DNA from: Lepidurus packardi
Taxonomy: Eukaryota; Arthropoda; Branchiopoda; Notostraca; Triopsidae
Assembly (NCBI GenBank): GCA_023053545.1
Contig: JAKZAN010000007.1
Location: forward strand, 7,130,001 to 7,194,000
DNA length: 64,000 nt
Direction: 5' to 3'
In this document: positions 14,024-24,280 of the stretch, piece after piece
Layout of the letters: each line of letters starts with the position of its first letter
How positions within the stretch are numbered: position 1 is the first letter of the stretch
Program-made: the position numbers and the translations under genes
The notes under the pieces: model-generated
Databases searched by the model: none
What the model was told of the DNA's origin: nothing
The model's input: the letters and a program-made list of their open reading frames with translations, nothing else

Positions 14024-14461
14024 GTTAGTCCGGCAGGCTATCCTGACACAGGTTGTGAGCTCCACGCTCGCGGCGTTGACGTTCGTTGAGCCACAGAACG
14101 GAACATTCCCGTCGTGGCGCGAAGAAAAAGTGGTTTTTTGTGATTAAGTTTGTGAAGTAACCAAAGCGCGTAAAAAACTGCTTAAGCATTCAAAAGAAAG
14201 GTCACGGTACGGTCCCTATGAGATCTGGGATCGATTTTGAATGCGCTCACAGGTAAAGTCGCTAGGCCTCCGGCCAACTGTCCGCCAATGTTATAAGGAT
14301 AGGAAAATTTGAAATTTGGCGGAAAGGGGCGGAGCTTAAACCGCTAAATAATTAATTACTCGGTTAATATGCATAATTGACATAGGGGTTCTTCAGCCAG
14401 AACACTTATTTTGGTCTCCTCTATAACATATTTTTTTATTTTTTCGTACCTTACTCCCCCT
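14024..14461 (-). repeat. Right arm of foldback element (438 bp)
   Basis: Inverted partner of the left arm. The spacer between the arms (13841-14023) contains ATG at 13979 opening MSDNDSVSSDSSDSSVS. This frame runs into the right arm and stops after 36 codons. Confidence 0.9.
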
Positions 14462-14700
14462 TTAATGAGCATAATTCGTTCCAGAATCTTGCTCGTTATG
14501 TGAAACACTCGTTAAGCGAAACTGATTTTCCCATATAAATTAATGTAAAACACGATAATGAGTTCCATGCGAAATATTTTTTTAAAGTTTATTCAAATAA
14601 ATTACATGCTTATAAATTGTTAAAGATTCGTAACAACCTGGAAAAAAACCATTTTCAAAAATCGAAACTAGCTTATTATTTATTAATTTATGACAAATAA

Positions 14701-15633
14701 TTAATTCTTTTTTACGAGAAAGCTGTCTAGAGACATTTGTTTTTGCCGACTCTTTAAAATTTGGTGAAAATGTGACACGGCATTATCATTGAATAAATTT
14801 GTAGCACGCATAGCCACCCCCTTATTAGGATGATGCTTCTCAATGTACGATGAAACACTTTCCCATGCTTTCAGCATTTCTCTTATTGCACCAGAAGATT
14901 GTTGCTCTGCTACTTCCTCTTCCTCCACTACCAAACTCTCCTTCAAACTCGGCTTGTGGCCAGGCATTGCATTCTCCTCTGCTGTTATATAGGTTCGCTT
15001 CGGCATCTTTTTCCAGAAGAGACCCGTCTCGTCACAATTAAAAACTTGTTGTGGCAGGTAACCCTCAAAATCCACGAGCTTCTTGAAGTCGCCGATGAAG
15101 TTCTCTGCTGCCTTTGTGTCAGAGCTTGCTGCTTCACCATGCCTCACAACGTTGTGAATGCCGGTTCTTCTCTTAAACTTCTCGAACCATCCACGACTTC
15201 CCTTAAATTGTGCTTCATTTTCGGCAGTTGATGATCCTGACGATTTCTTAACAAGGTCGGAGAATATAGCTTTTGCCTTCTCACAAATGATGTTTTCGTT
15301 AATAGTATCGCCTTGCAATCCCTTTTCGTTTATCCATATGAGAAGCATCTTTTCAACATCATCAAGAATACGTAAACGTTTTGAAGACATTCTTGACACT
15401 CCCTTTGAAGCATTTATCTCCTTAATTTTGTCCTTGTTCTTGAGGATAGTGCAAATCGTTGATGTAGATCGATTGTACGAGCGCGCTAGATCAGCTACGC
15501 TTACACCAATTTCTCGCTTTTCAATGATTTTACGCTTCATTTCTACAGTTACTTTTATTCTTTTATGGCTGTCTTCTTGTGGCTTTTTCTTCGGGTACAT
15601 TTTTGCAAGGGTTACTAAACTTTGCACACACAA
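14701..15633 (-). CDS. Tigger-like transposase lacking most of the DDE domain
   Basis: Uninterrupted 310-codon ORF; the likelier start is the ATG at residue 12 (MYPKKKPQED). Residues about 25-70 form a psq/CENP-B N-terminal helix-turn-helix (IGVSVADLARSYNRSTSTIC). Residues about 85-170 form a CENP-B/Tc5-type second DNA-binding domain (GWFEKFKRRTGIHNVVRHGE). The DDE domain starts normally (VFNCDETGLFWKKMPKRTY) with the first catalytic Asp, then jumps near 14,940 from GHKPSLK to a C-terminal tail (ESLVVEEEEV to DSFLVKK). About 200 residues with the second and third catalytic acids are missing, yet the frame is kept. It can therefore bind DNA at most; it cannot transpose on its own. A repressor-like role is possible but unproven. 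Confidence 0.85.
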   Translation of the reverse strand: MCVQSLVTLAKMYPKKKPQEDSHKRIKVTVEMKRKIIEKREIGVSVADLARSYNRSTSTICTILKNKDKIKEINASKGVSRMSSKRLRILDDVEKMLLIWINEKGLQGDTINENIICEKAKAIFSDLVKKSSGSSTAENEAQFKGSRGWFEKFKRRTGIHNVVRHGEAASSDTKAAENFIGDFKKLVDFEGYLPQQVFNCDETGLFWKKMPKRTYITAEENAMPGHKPSLKESLVVEEEEVAEQQSSGAIREMLKAWESVSSYIEKHHPNKGVAMRATNLFNDNAVSHFHQILKSRQKQMSLDSFLVKKN

Positions 15634-15942
15634 AAAAAATACAAATAATGTCTGAACATAAGTTTAGAAAAATGTGTGATCACATGCGACACTAACGTGC
15701 TAACGGTACGAGTCCTAAACACAGACTGACGCAATGACGCGGAAGTCCCGGCTCACAAGCGCGTCATACGTTATGTGACTTCCCTTTCTGCGTTACTCGT
15801 TATGCGAAATGTCGCTCGTTAAGGCAGGAATTTTTTCAAATTTTTTTTGCTCGTTATGCGAATTAGTCGTTATGAGAGGTGCTCGTTAATAGAGGTTCGA
15901 CTGTATAAAATCGAGAAGAGGCATGTTGTAGAATGTGTCTTA

Positions 15943-16203
15943 AAAGCAGCAAACCGCACAAGCGGGTTCAGCCAAGTTGTAGGTGTCTAAAACTAGTAAA
16001 CGCATAAGCGTCCAAACGTAACTTAACCCAACTTAATTTAACCTAACCTAACTTAACCTAACCTCACCAACCTAATCTAACTTACCCTATCCTAACGTAA
16101 CCTAAAATGCCCCGCCTTGGGCGAAATAAGGCTGGTATGGTTTGCTGCGGATCGCCGGCCCTCCTAACATGGGTGAACCCGCTTTTTTGAGATTTGCTGC
16201 TTT
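15943..16203. repeat. Small inverted-repeat-ended element with TTAGG-like core
   Basis: Left end AAAGCAGCAAACC then AAGCGGGTTCA; right end, on minus, AAAGCAGCAAATC then AAGCGGGTTCA. The two ends are imperfect inverted repeats about 30 bp long around a 260-bp body. It starts 39 bp from the Tigger right end. No clear target duplication, so superfamily unknown. Confidence 0.6.
16020..16107 (-). repeat. Degenerate TTAGG/TTAGGT tract (arthropod telomere-like)
   Basis: Plus strand reads runs of CCTAA and CTTAA units. On the minus strand these are TTAGG, the canonical arthropod telomeric unit, mixed with variants. The tract is short, imperfect and inside the inverted-repeat element, so it is more likely a repeat component than a former telomere. 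Confidence 0.6.
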
Positions 16204-16407
16204 CTATATAAGCAACAAAGGGTCCTGCTAGCCAATGCTCCACTTTGACACGGCCTGAAGCACTACGTCGTAAGCGTTTTGTTTTCAGAGAACGAAACTG
16301 TTGAGCTGCTTAGAAACACTACTAAATTAAGGTAGCATTTTTGCCCATGCTAAAAATTACACAATTGTGATGTTTTCTAGGTTGCAAGACCAAACTTAGC
16401 GTTCCAA
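16204..16407. other. 5' flank of the UMAD1-like gene
   Basis: About 200 bp ahead of the start codon. A polypyrimidine-free acceptor-like site (gttttctag) at about 16,380 could end a 5'UTR intron. Nothing else seen. Confidence 0.4.
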
Positions 16408-16779
16408 ATGGCTTCGTTAGTGGAGTCATTCAGCTCTTTGTTTAAAAAGAGAAAAGATCCTGCAGAAGACGTACATGTAACAATAGCAGCAGGTGATGCA
16501 ATAACACAGCCTGACAACAGCCACAGTGAATATGGAAGCTTTGTTTTTGTTGACAACACACTTTCTCCGTCCAACGAAACAACTGCAACATCTGATACTG
16601 GATTACATTCAATGCTGACAGACGTTCCCTTCGAGATCAATCCCATCTACCAGACTTTATGGACCTTACATGAATCCTTAACCAAAAATAGTAACCGAGA
16701 AACAAAACTTAAGGAAATAGATTGGGACAGTCTAAACTACCCATTTCAATTGGAAAAGCAAGTCATTAGGGAAGCGTGA
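16408..16779 (+). CDS. UMAD1: UMAD1-like small protein (UMA domain)
   Basis: Single-exon ORF of 123 residues. It resembles vertebrate UMAD1 (UBAP1-MVB12-associated domain protein) in overall layout: a short N terminus with a basic FKKRKDP stretch, a central GSFVFVD segment, then the UMA signature [15 protein letters not shown] and a C-terminal [19 protein letters not shown] domains in UBAP1 and MVB12 mediate assembly into ESCRT-I, so an endosomal-sorting role is plausible but not shown. Stop codon lies 71 bp from the DNAJC11 stop on the opposite strand (convergent pair). Similarity is moderate, so the name is tentative. Confidence 0.7.
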   Translation: MASLVESFSSLFKKRKDPAEDVHVTIAAGDAITQPDNSHSEYGSFVFVDNTLSPSNETTATSDTGLHSMLTDVPFEINPIYQTLWTLHESLTKNSNRETKLKEIDWDSLNYPFQLEKQVIREA

Positions 16780-16850
16780 ATCTGGGAATAAAAAGGTTGT
16801 ATTGCTTCTTACGACGTCTAGCAAAGTTGAGGCTGACAATATAATTTTTA

Positions 16851-19055
16851 CTATGTCTTTCGATGGGCTATTTAAAACAAAGGTATTTGTGTAAGAAATT
16901 GTCCTTGTAAAAAAAAATTTATAATACATACTTTGCTTTGGTATCCTGAGGGGCTCGTTGTCCTGTACAATTACCTCGTGAGGTAAACCATGAAAGGTAT
17001 ACTGGACTAGCAGCGACTTTTCTTCCCCTATACATGGGTCGTAAAATCCCGGAAGTTGGCTCTGAAGATAGCACAAATTTTGAATAAACATATGCATTTA
17101 ACTTTCTTTGCGATCACTTACTTTCGTATTTTCATGCACTATCAATTTCGAGTCTTTGACCAAGCACTGAAGGGGAATTGTTACATCAGCAATGCCCTCT
17201 TGCCTCGCACGCGTATTGTCATCGCCAGAAACGAATCTACCGTACAGGCCTACGGTAATAAGAAGACCTTTCTTGGCTTCTTCTTCACTGACATTCCGCC
17301 GGTATGTTTCTTGCATCAGGTCAACTGCTGCTTCAGCTTCTCGTTTCTTTTCGGCAATTCTACAAATTAACATAGTTCCTATAGTTGAAACTGTCGGAAA
17401 ACTAGTCACTCACTTCAACTTGTATTGTTCCCTTTGACGCTCAATTTTTTTCCTATTCTGGTCTTGCATATACGGCTGTATAATCAGCGTTCGGATTGCC
17501 ACCCAGGCCACAACAGGAACTAATGTACCGTAAAAGATTGGGCTAGGCAATACTTCTTCACACAGATGGACAGGAAAGATGTATGTTTGATTACCACGAA
17601 CAAGTCTACACGCAGAAATAATAACCATTAAATTAGGCTTTACTTTTACTGTAAATTTACTTCAGCTTAACCATGACGCCAGTGGGAACACCCACCGATA
17701 CTGCAGCCCCAACAGTACTGTATTGCGAAACCTTCCTGTCAACACCATACTCAATTTGCGCGCCAAACGTACCCGCTCTAAGTAAAAAAAGAAATTCATT
17801 AAATTTATTTGTTTAAAATATCTTTCGTCTAATTTACTTGATTGCTCCGCGAAGTTTCCCTTCATTTTCCGAAAATTTGTGGACATAAGAGAGGGATATG
17901 TACGAGTGTGGTACCCCAAGTTGCATAGAAAACTGGAGGTTCGAGGTTAAGTTATCACGGATAATGCTTGTTGACATGGCGCTTTGACCAACACCTCCTT
18001 TATAAGTCAAATACCCTACCATATGCCTATCCAATTGGTTTCCTAATGCTAGAAAATAAAAACTTACCCTGTGATTGCTGTGGTGAATTCGAAATGAATT
18101 ACTTACACACTACGAACCCTGGTCGAATCCCACGAGGTGTATTGGTCAGAACACCTGAGATGTTTAGAAAAGTTCGCTTAGATAGCGTACGAAAGCCTTT
18201 GGCAGTCAAGTTCAGTCCACTTCCGGCACCGACTTCGCATTCCACCCAGCCTTTTTCGGATATAACCCGACGAAGAGCTACATTTACAGATCCCGCTCCA
18301 GTACCATTGTGCGTAGAAAGATGGCCGGACATTAGAACCGTATCTTTCAGGGTTAAAGGCGCTTCTATAGCTTGAGAAAAGGTCATGCTCTTAACTTCTA
18401 CGATAGGCATAGAACCGGTTTCCCTAAAAACAGGAAATTAATAGCAATTTAACCGTATATTAAATATGTAAATTTAGTCGACTAACTTGTAGTCTTCCCA
18501 AGAAGTTCCATATGGATTGAATAGATCTGTCGCATTAATAGAAACTGCCATCGTTCCTTTCGGGTTAGTTCTTTGATGCAACCGTCTCTCTTCCCGTTCT
18601 CTTGCCAGGCGTTCATATTCTTCCCGTATTTCTTGAGGCGTTTTTGTACGCTGTACTACTTCCCAGCCTTCTGTTTCCAAACCTTTGGTACCCAGGTTGT
18701 CATAAATTGCACGCTTGTGAGGGTCAATCAAAACTGAAAGAATAGATAAATGTTTATCTTATGTTACATAGTTCAATAAAAGAGACGAATATTACCTTGA
18801 TACGCCTTTTTAGTCTTGTTGAACAAAGCTTCTGCTTCAGTCTTCCGTAGAGGATCGGTGTGTTTATCGGGATGGTAGATGCGGCTAAGCCTTCGGTAAG
18901 CATTGGTAATGTCTTCAGGTGCAGCCTAGAACCAACTGTTGAGTTACAAATGCATTTAGTAAATAAAAACGTCATACATTTTTGGGAAGGCACAAAAACG
19001 CATAAAAATCTTCCTCAAACTGATCCAACTCTTCGTCGCTTTCAATGTCAGCCAT
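16851..19055 (-). CDS. DNAJC11: DnaJ homolog subfamily C member 11 (mitochondrial MICOS/MIB partner)
   Basis: J-domain protein of the mitochondrial outer membrane linked in animals to the MICOS/SAM bridging complex and cristae shape. Ten exons on minus: 19055-18978, 18925-18796, 18733-18487, 18423-18107, 18048-17838, 17777-17661, 17605-17414, 17359-17122, 17061-16932 and 16867-16851. They total 558 residues, matching the vertebrate length. The J domain carries the HPD motif ([11 protein letters not shown]); downstream landmarks are [24 protein letters not shown]-type repeats ending [63 protein letters not shown] and [13 protein letters not shown]. The last coding exon supplies only five codons after the split one (THRKT); it is supported by splice signals and by similarity to the vertebrate end. 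It shares a 182-bp head-to-head promoter region with the BTB-PHR gene. Confidence 0.96.
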
Positions 19056-19237
19056 GATTATTATTTATCTTATGATTTTCACCGCCAACCGCTATGTGAC
19101 GCTGCATGCACTGTTTCGGGGAAAATCTGAGTGATGTAAGTAAATATTTGCCTTAAAATTTCATTGAAAGTCTGTATTTGTCTTAGTACAGCTATATCAA
19201 TTATTTAAATTTTATAGTTCGGTTTTACTGCCACATA
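19056..19237. promoter_or_regulatory. Bidirectional promoter region (DNAJC11 / BTB-PHR gene)
   Basis: Only 182 bp separate the start codons of two divergently transcribed genes, so both 5'UTRs and core promoters must lie here or overlap the first exons. No TATA box is evident at a fixed distance from either start. Confidence 0.7.
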
Positions 19238-20942
19238 ATGTCTTCAAACGTGGGCCACACTCGTAGCAATAGTTCGGCACCTGGAACGGCACCCTGTGAT
19301 TGGCAAACCGAGAGAAAAACACTCTGTGAACGATCCAAGTATCTCCTCGAATGTGGAATGTACAGCGACTGTCAATTCCTGGTTGGCGTCGAGCCTAATC
19401 AAAGAGTACCCTTATTTTATATGCGTCTAAATAGCTGACAACCGTTTTCTTATGTAAACAGCTCTTCAAAGCACATAAACTCTTTTTGGTGATGGGTAGT
19501 CCTGTCTTTGAAGCTATGTTCTTTGGAGGTATGGCTCCGGAAAACAGCGCCACGCCCATTATAATTCCGGACGTTCAACCAGAAGCTTTTAAAGCACTAT
19601 TGGAGTAATTACACGTTGCTTCTCTGTATTGTGTTAGGTTAACTTTTTTTTTAATTAGGTACCTCTACTCTGATAACATCAATTTACAGTCTTTCGATCA
19701 AGCCTGTGAAATATGCTATGCTGCTAAGAAATATATGATACCCCACTTAGTAGAGACCTGCACCAAATTCATGTGGCAGGATTTGTACCCAAGGAATGCC
19801 TGCAGAGCGTACGAATTTGCTAAATTGTTTGAAGAGCCTGTCATGATGGAACGCTGCCTGCAAGTAAACTACCAGCCTTAAAAGTTTGTGTTTGTATAAA
19901 ACACTCTTTCCAGATCATTAAGCAAGATGCAGTCCAAGTTCTGCGCGATGCTTCATTCGAGGATTTGGAAGAAAATACCCTTATTACCGTTCTCTCGCAG
20001 GACGAATTGGATGTTCCCAATGAACTAGAATTGTTCGAAGCGCTCCAACGATGGGGTGCTAAAGAGTGCCAGCGCAAAGGAACAAGTGCTTTGCCCGACA
20101 ACGTACGGCAAGTCATTTCAGGACCTTTGAAGCACATTCGTTTCCTGGCGTTAACTCCAGGGGAATTTGCGAGCGGACCTGCCGTTTCGGGACTTTTACA
20201 GCAAGAAGAATCATTTGCAATACTCATGAATCTAAGCTCACCCGGAAAGTGGCCCATTCCGGAAACAATCAATGCGAACTTAACGCCAAGAAAAGGTCCC
20301 TTCTATCCTCAACCCAATTCTTCTGGTGTAAATGCTTCCACTTCATCTTTGTCGAGCCAGAATTTGGTGAACCGGAGGACCGGACTTTCACGACTTGGAG
20401 ACAGATCAGGCTTGGGCGATCGCTTTTTCAGTTCAGATGCCCCCTACAGTGTTGGCCATCGCATATCCTGTCGCCGAGCTCTTGTACCTGGCCCTGCTAG
20501 TTACAACACGAGCATACTCGACTGTTCAGTCACGTTCATGGTAGATCGCAACATTTGTGTGCATGGCATTGAGATTCCCAGTCAAGTTTACAGCAGCAGC
20601 CTACATAACAGCGATGATGTTATCGTGACGAGCGACCAAGGCTATAATGAGCTCCTGTATGCACATTTGCTCGATTCGGATGGATCTCGCCTCACATACA
20701 CGCACTTTACTTCACGCATCAATTACGATTCCACATTGGAGATTACCTTTAATAGACCTGTCTACGTCCAGCGCGGGAAAATGTACCGGATTGGCGTGGT
20801 TTTAAACAAGGAAGGATGGTATCCCTCTGGGACGTGTTCTACCAATGTGCTTTGCGAAGGTGTTCAATTCTCTTTCTGTATCGGCAATGCTTTCGAAACC
20901 GTACGCGATGGATTAATTCGGAGTGTAATCTTCAATTTATAA
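19238..20942 (+). CDS. BTB-BACK-PHR protein (BTBD3/BTBD6 or lute type)
   Basis: Adaptor-type protein of the BTBD1/2/3/6 family, whose members act with Cullin-3 ubiquitin ligases. Exons: 19238-19405, 19462-19604, 19659-19863 and 19914-20942; 514 residues. The BTB domain spans about residues 35-140 (SDCQFLVGVEPNQ, LFKAHKLFLVMGSPVFEAMF, EALLEYLYSDNINL-like region). BACK follows (EICYAAKKYMIPHLVETC, NELELFEALQRWGAKECQR) and the PHR domain occupies about 350-514 (GHRISCRRALV, ICVHGIEIPSQVY, GKMYRIGVVLNKEGWYPSG, VQFSFCIGN). Domain order and spacing fit the BTBD3/6 group best, but BTBD1/2 share it. Converges with the nuclear-receptor gene, 216 bp apart. Confidence 0.92.
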
Positions 20943-21158
20943 ATTTTCTAAGTCCAACTTCCTGGACTGATCCGTTTTCGATAACTGGAATGCTAAAACG
21001 GTGTATTAACTTCCATTTTCCCCAAAACCAGTCACGAATTTTGCCAATGCAACTAACTCAAGAAAACTAGAAGATGTGATTATTCTATGTTTTAGATTAT
21101 GGCTTTCATTTTGCGTGTTTAGCCTCATGGCTTACCGTTTAGAAGCGTTGTTGTAAAT

Positions 21159-22573
21159 CTAAATATCCTCTTCTAATAAATGCAATAAAATCAATGGCAA
21201 TGTGTTCTCCATTTCCACACATAGAACGGTGCTTGATTGGCGCATGACCAAAGTTTTCAGCGCAGAGAACGTAACAATAATATTCTCAAGGCGATCCCGT
21301 TTGCTAGGCGAGTTTATACGGAAGTACTTATTCGTTACGGTTATTATGTTGTCGAGTTGTTCCTCAACCCGTTTGGGTTCAAGCAAACCTGGGCGAACTG
21401 CAATATAAAGCATTGGCTATAACGTTCTCCAGAATCCAGGTGTGAACCTTACACATTTGATAGACCAGCGTAGCAGCTACTAATGCAGCCTCCATTTCGT
21501 CTAGTGGCCCCAAGCATTCTGCCCAATCAAACAGCGGAAGAATACAATCACGAAATGTTGGATCTGTAAAGAAACTACGATGTAGGTAGCAACCGTGGCG
21601 TAGAGGGAATCCTAGATTGCTGTCGTATCGGCTCGCAGCTCGCAAACACAGAATTTCCAAAGAACAACCTTGTAGCAAGTTAACTTTGTCGTCTGGGTTC
21701 AGCTAAAACAAAGATTAACTAACTATAGCTTACGAAGACTAAATAGACCTACAGTGTTAAATCCCGGCAGCATTTGGGTAAACTCAATGACGCGTGTAAC
21801 GGAAGGTGTCAACAGGTCCGCCAGCTTACTTCCAGCACGTTCGGCTTCCGAGGCACATTTCTAGGTTGTATTCAAAGATCAATACGAATATGAAACAAAA
21901 TTTTACCGTGCTATGCTTCTGTCGGGTGAATACGCGTTGATAAGCATTCTGGATGCTATGCATGACCTCTATTTCGGTCTCCGTAAAAGCTGCAGATAGG
22001 TCGTCCTCCTCCGAATCATCGCTGTCTTTAAATGTTACGGTGGAAGTGGGAAGTTCTTCGGAGTTGGACGACACATGTTTTGTTTGGCGTCTGTTAGCTC
22101 GCTCCTTGTCATTCATGACCACTAGATGATAGACTTTTGTAGTTCTAAGCTTACGGATTCTAAAAAATATCTGTACTTTGCGGGGCCATCCCCACACTCA
22201 AACACTTGTCAAATCGGCATTTCTGGCATCTCGTACGAGAGCCTAGATAAATCACACAATCGCCTCCGTTAACGCAAACAAAGTTAGCCTTCTTTTGCAC
22301 TGCACGACGGAAGAAACCCTAGGAAACAAACTCTTTTAACTTTCTACGGGATTTAGACCAAGTTTTTAACGCTTATCATACCTTACAACCCTCGCACGTA
22401 GCAACTTTGTAGTGGAAGCCCGTAGCGCCATCCGAACACACTAAACATTTCTTGCCTGCAATTTTACTCTTTCGATTAGAATCAGGCTCAACGGGAATAG
22501 AACTCCCAGCGCTAAAATTGCTATCCTCGGCAGCCAAGGGATCCAAACTAGGAGCGTATAAATCTAGGTTCAT
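21159..22573 (-). CDS. Nuclear receptor, NR1 group, thyroid-hormone-receptor-like
   Basis: Ligand-regulated transcription factor. Exons on minus: 22573-22382, 22318-22177, 22121-21907, 21860-21753, 21702-21453 and 21397-21159; about 381 residues from the ATG of MNLDLYAPSLDP. A longer N terminus through an upstream exon cannot be excluded, since an in-frame open stretch precedes the ATG. The DNA-binding domain has both C4 fingers: CLVCSDGATGFHYKV, TCEGCKGFFRRAVQKK and CVIYLGSRTRCQKCRFDKC, ending LSVGMAPQ. The P-box EGCKG predicts AGGTCA half-sites. The ligand-binding domain shows VIEFTQMLPGF, the helix-5 stretch CLRAASRYD and a C-terminal LILLHLLEED in the AF-2 position. CLRAA.RYD and ATG-Y/F-HY resemble thyroid hormone receptors, but divergence is large, so subfamily is tentative. 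An 18-nt stretch after the zinc fingers would hit a stop and is spliced out in a 55-nt intron (22122-22176). Confidence 0.85.
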
Positions 22574-22886
22574 AGCTACTGGAAAGTCAAACAGCGAATG
22601 TGGCAAGTCAGGGTGATTCTATGGCGAGTTTGTAGCGAAGGGCACATGACAAGGACACATGATTGTTGTAAGTCGCTTACTCCCTAGAGCAGTGTAATAC
22701 ATGTTACCGCGAACATCAATAAGTAACCCGCAAGGTCAATAGGCCAACTTGGGCTTTTGCAACCATATATTCCCCTCTCTTTAGGGAGTATGACATGGCC
22801 AATATTACATTCCAGGGACGTACACCAACTGCTAATCAGTTCAACATTCTACAATGTAAATTCGAAAAAAGGGAATGTGTATATTA
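22574..22886. other. Intergenic: nuclear receptor 5' region / Gbeta 3'UTR
   Basis: About 310 bp, with short in-frame openings upstream of the receptor ATG (near 22,620-22,660) that could be a non-conserved first exon. Nothing else seen. Confidence 0.4.
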
Positions 22887-24280
22887 TCAACCCCAAATTC
22901 GTATAGTATTGTCCCAAGACCCAGAAGCTACACCAATGCCGCCGTCAGCTACGGCGAGGGCAGTAATCCGGTTATCGTGTCCTTGTAGACTCCCTAAGGT
23001 CAAGAATGTTAGTTTGAAGAGGTGCAATAGAATTTTGACCCTATACCGTTGTGAGCGCCTTTCAAAACATCCCAAACGTGAACTGCAGAATCATCAGATC
23101 CAGCCAGTAAGATCCTTCCGGATTTGGAAAGCCCACAAGAAGTAAAACCCGAGTTGGCTGTCGGAGGCTTATAGATAAAGACTTCCTGATCCGAGCGCAG
23201 ATCAAATAACCGAGCAGTTTTGTCCTCGGAAGCTGAAACGAACGCTTGTCCTGACGGGTGAAACTAAAGCACGAAATCGAAGTCACATTTCTTACAAAAG
23301 AAGAAGTGCATACTTACGCAAACTGAGTTAACATCCGATTCGTGACCAAAGAAAGTTTGTTGACATTTTGGTATTCGCAAATCCCAGACTTTCATGCATC
23401 GGTCAACACTGCCCGTAACCAGAGTGTTGATGTCTGGTCCCAAAGACATTGAACACACGTCACCAGCATGGGCCAGGATTTCCATTGTTTTCTTTCCGCT
23501 TTCGAGATCCCATGTTGTTCTATGGTTAACAAGTTAGCAATAAGGCTTACAATCCCTTGAACAACATACAATTTCATGTCCCCAGAGCCGGTAATGATCT
23601 TCTTGTCTTCCAAAAACCTCGAGCAAGACAAGAAACCTTCGTAGCCTGCCAACTCTCGTACAATCTTCGCTGAGCCAGATGCATCACGGTTGTTCAAATC
23701 ATATACCGTACACATATTATCCATACCACCGCAGGCTGAACAAAATAAAAATTTAATAAAATAAAATGACAAAATTTAGGGACAACGAATGTAAGACTAA
23801 ACCGACAGACATAATTCCCCGAGGGAGCAAAAACGGCACTCATAACCCAAGCAGAGCGCAACGGTATAACTTGGATCTTATTGGCAGTCCATGTGTCCCA
23901 TACAATTAGTTTGCCATCCAAAGATCCCGATACAAGATGCCTATAATTTACGTAAAAATATCGTCAATAAATTCCTTTTTAACGGAATGAAACGGGACCT
24001 GCTATCTCCGGAATAATGACATGCCGTTACTTTATGAATATGGCCTTTTAATAGCTTCTTTGTAGATAATCGAATTCTAGGGACACCTGCCACTTCGCCA
24101 CACACGGAATTCAAAGTAACATCACCGGCAGATTTTTGCAGCGTCTACTTGATTAAGTAACAAAAGGTTGAACAATACTCTTGTACAAATTCCTGACGAA
24201 AGAATTACCTTGACTTTTTCAAACAGACCTTGAAGTTCACTTTTTAACGTCGTCACTTCTGGATCTTCCTTCGGTGGCAT
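22887..24280 (-). CDS. Gbeta76C: Heterotrimeric G protein beta subunit, visual type (Gbeta76C-like)
   Basis: WD40-propeller beta subunit. Exons on minus: 24280-24209, 24144-23999, 23940-23807, 23735-23570, 23519-23318, 23263-23047 and 22993-22887; 347 residues. The N-terminal helix ([20 protein letters not shown]) precedes seven WD repeats: [96 protein letters not shown] and [28 protein letters not shown] and GYEGFLS match the eye-specific fly Gbeta76C more than the ubiquitous Gbeta13F type. It probably couples with the Gq of rhabdomeric phototransduction. One donor (gtcggt at 23806) and one acceptor pair were chosen for frame continuity. Confidence 0.92.

Larger units (their letters stand above)
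13403..14461. mobile_element. Foldback (long inverted repeat) element with TTAA target duplication
   Basis: A 1059-bp element built of two 438-bp inverted arms and a 183-bp spacer. It begins AGGGGGAGTAAGG and ends CCTTACTCCCCCT, flanked by TTAA at 13399-13402 and 14462-14465. It sits inside the left terminal repeat of the Tigger element. TTAA duplication is typical of piggyBac and also of Sola3 elements; which family mobilises it cannot be told from the ends alone. No transposase is encoded apart from a short ORF in the spacer. Confidence 0.92.
13385..15903. mobile_element. Tigger-type (pogo/Tc1-mariner) DNA transposon, interrupted by a foldback element
   Basis: Ends carry matching inverted repeats: left CAGTGGAACCGCTCTTAA continuing after the insertion as TGAGCATAATTCG, and right, on the minus strand, CAGTCGAACCTCTATTAA then CGAGC. 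Both are flanked by TA (13383-13384 and 15904-15905), the expected target duplication. Inside is a minus-strand transposase ORF with CENP-B/psq and Tc5 helix-turn-helix domains. Removing the nested insertion and one TTAA leaves about 1456 bp, short for an autonomous Tigger, in line with the internal deletion of the transposase gene. Confidence 0.9.

Noticed and set aside
16020..16107. Former chromosome end or fusion point marked by TTAGG repeats.
   Set aside because: The tract is short, degenerate and enclosed in an inverted-repeat element, with normal genes on both sides.
18068..18077. A 10-nt candidate microexon (CCTGTGATTG on plus) flanked by AG and GTAAGT inside a DNAJC11 intron.
   Set aside because: Including it shifts the frame of the following exon, while direct joining gives a protein that aligns with the family.
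22170..22197. Apparent stop codon just after the nuclear-receptor zinc fingers.
   Set aside because: A 55-nt intron (22122-22176) with GT..AG removes it and yields a typical hinge (VMNDKERANRRQ), so the gene is not broken here.
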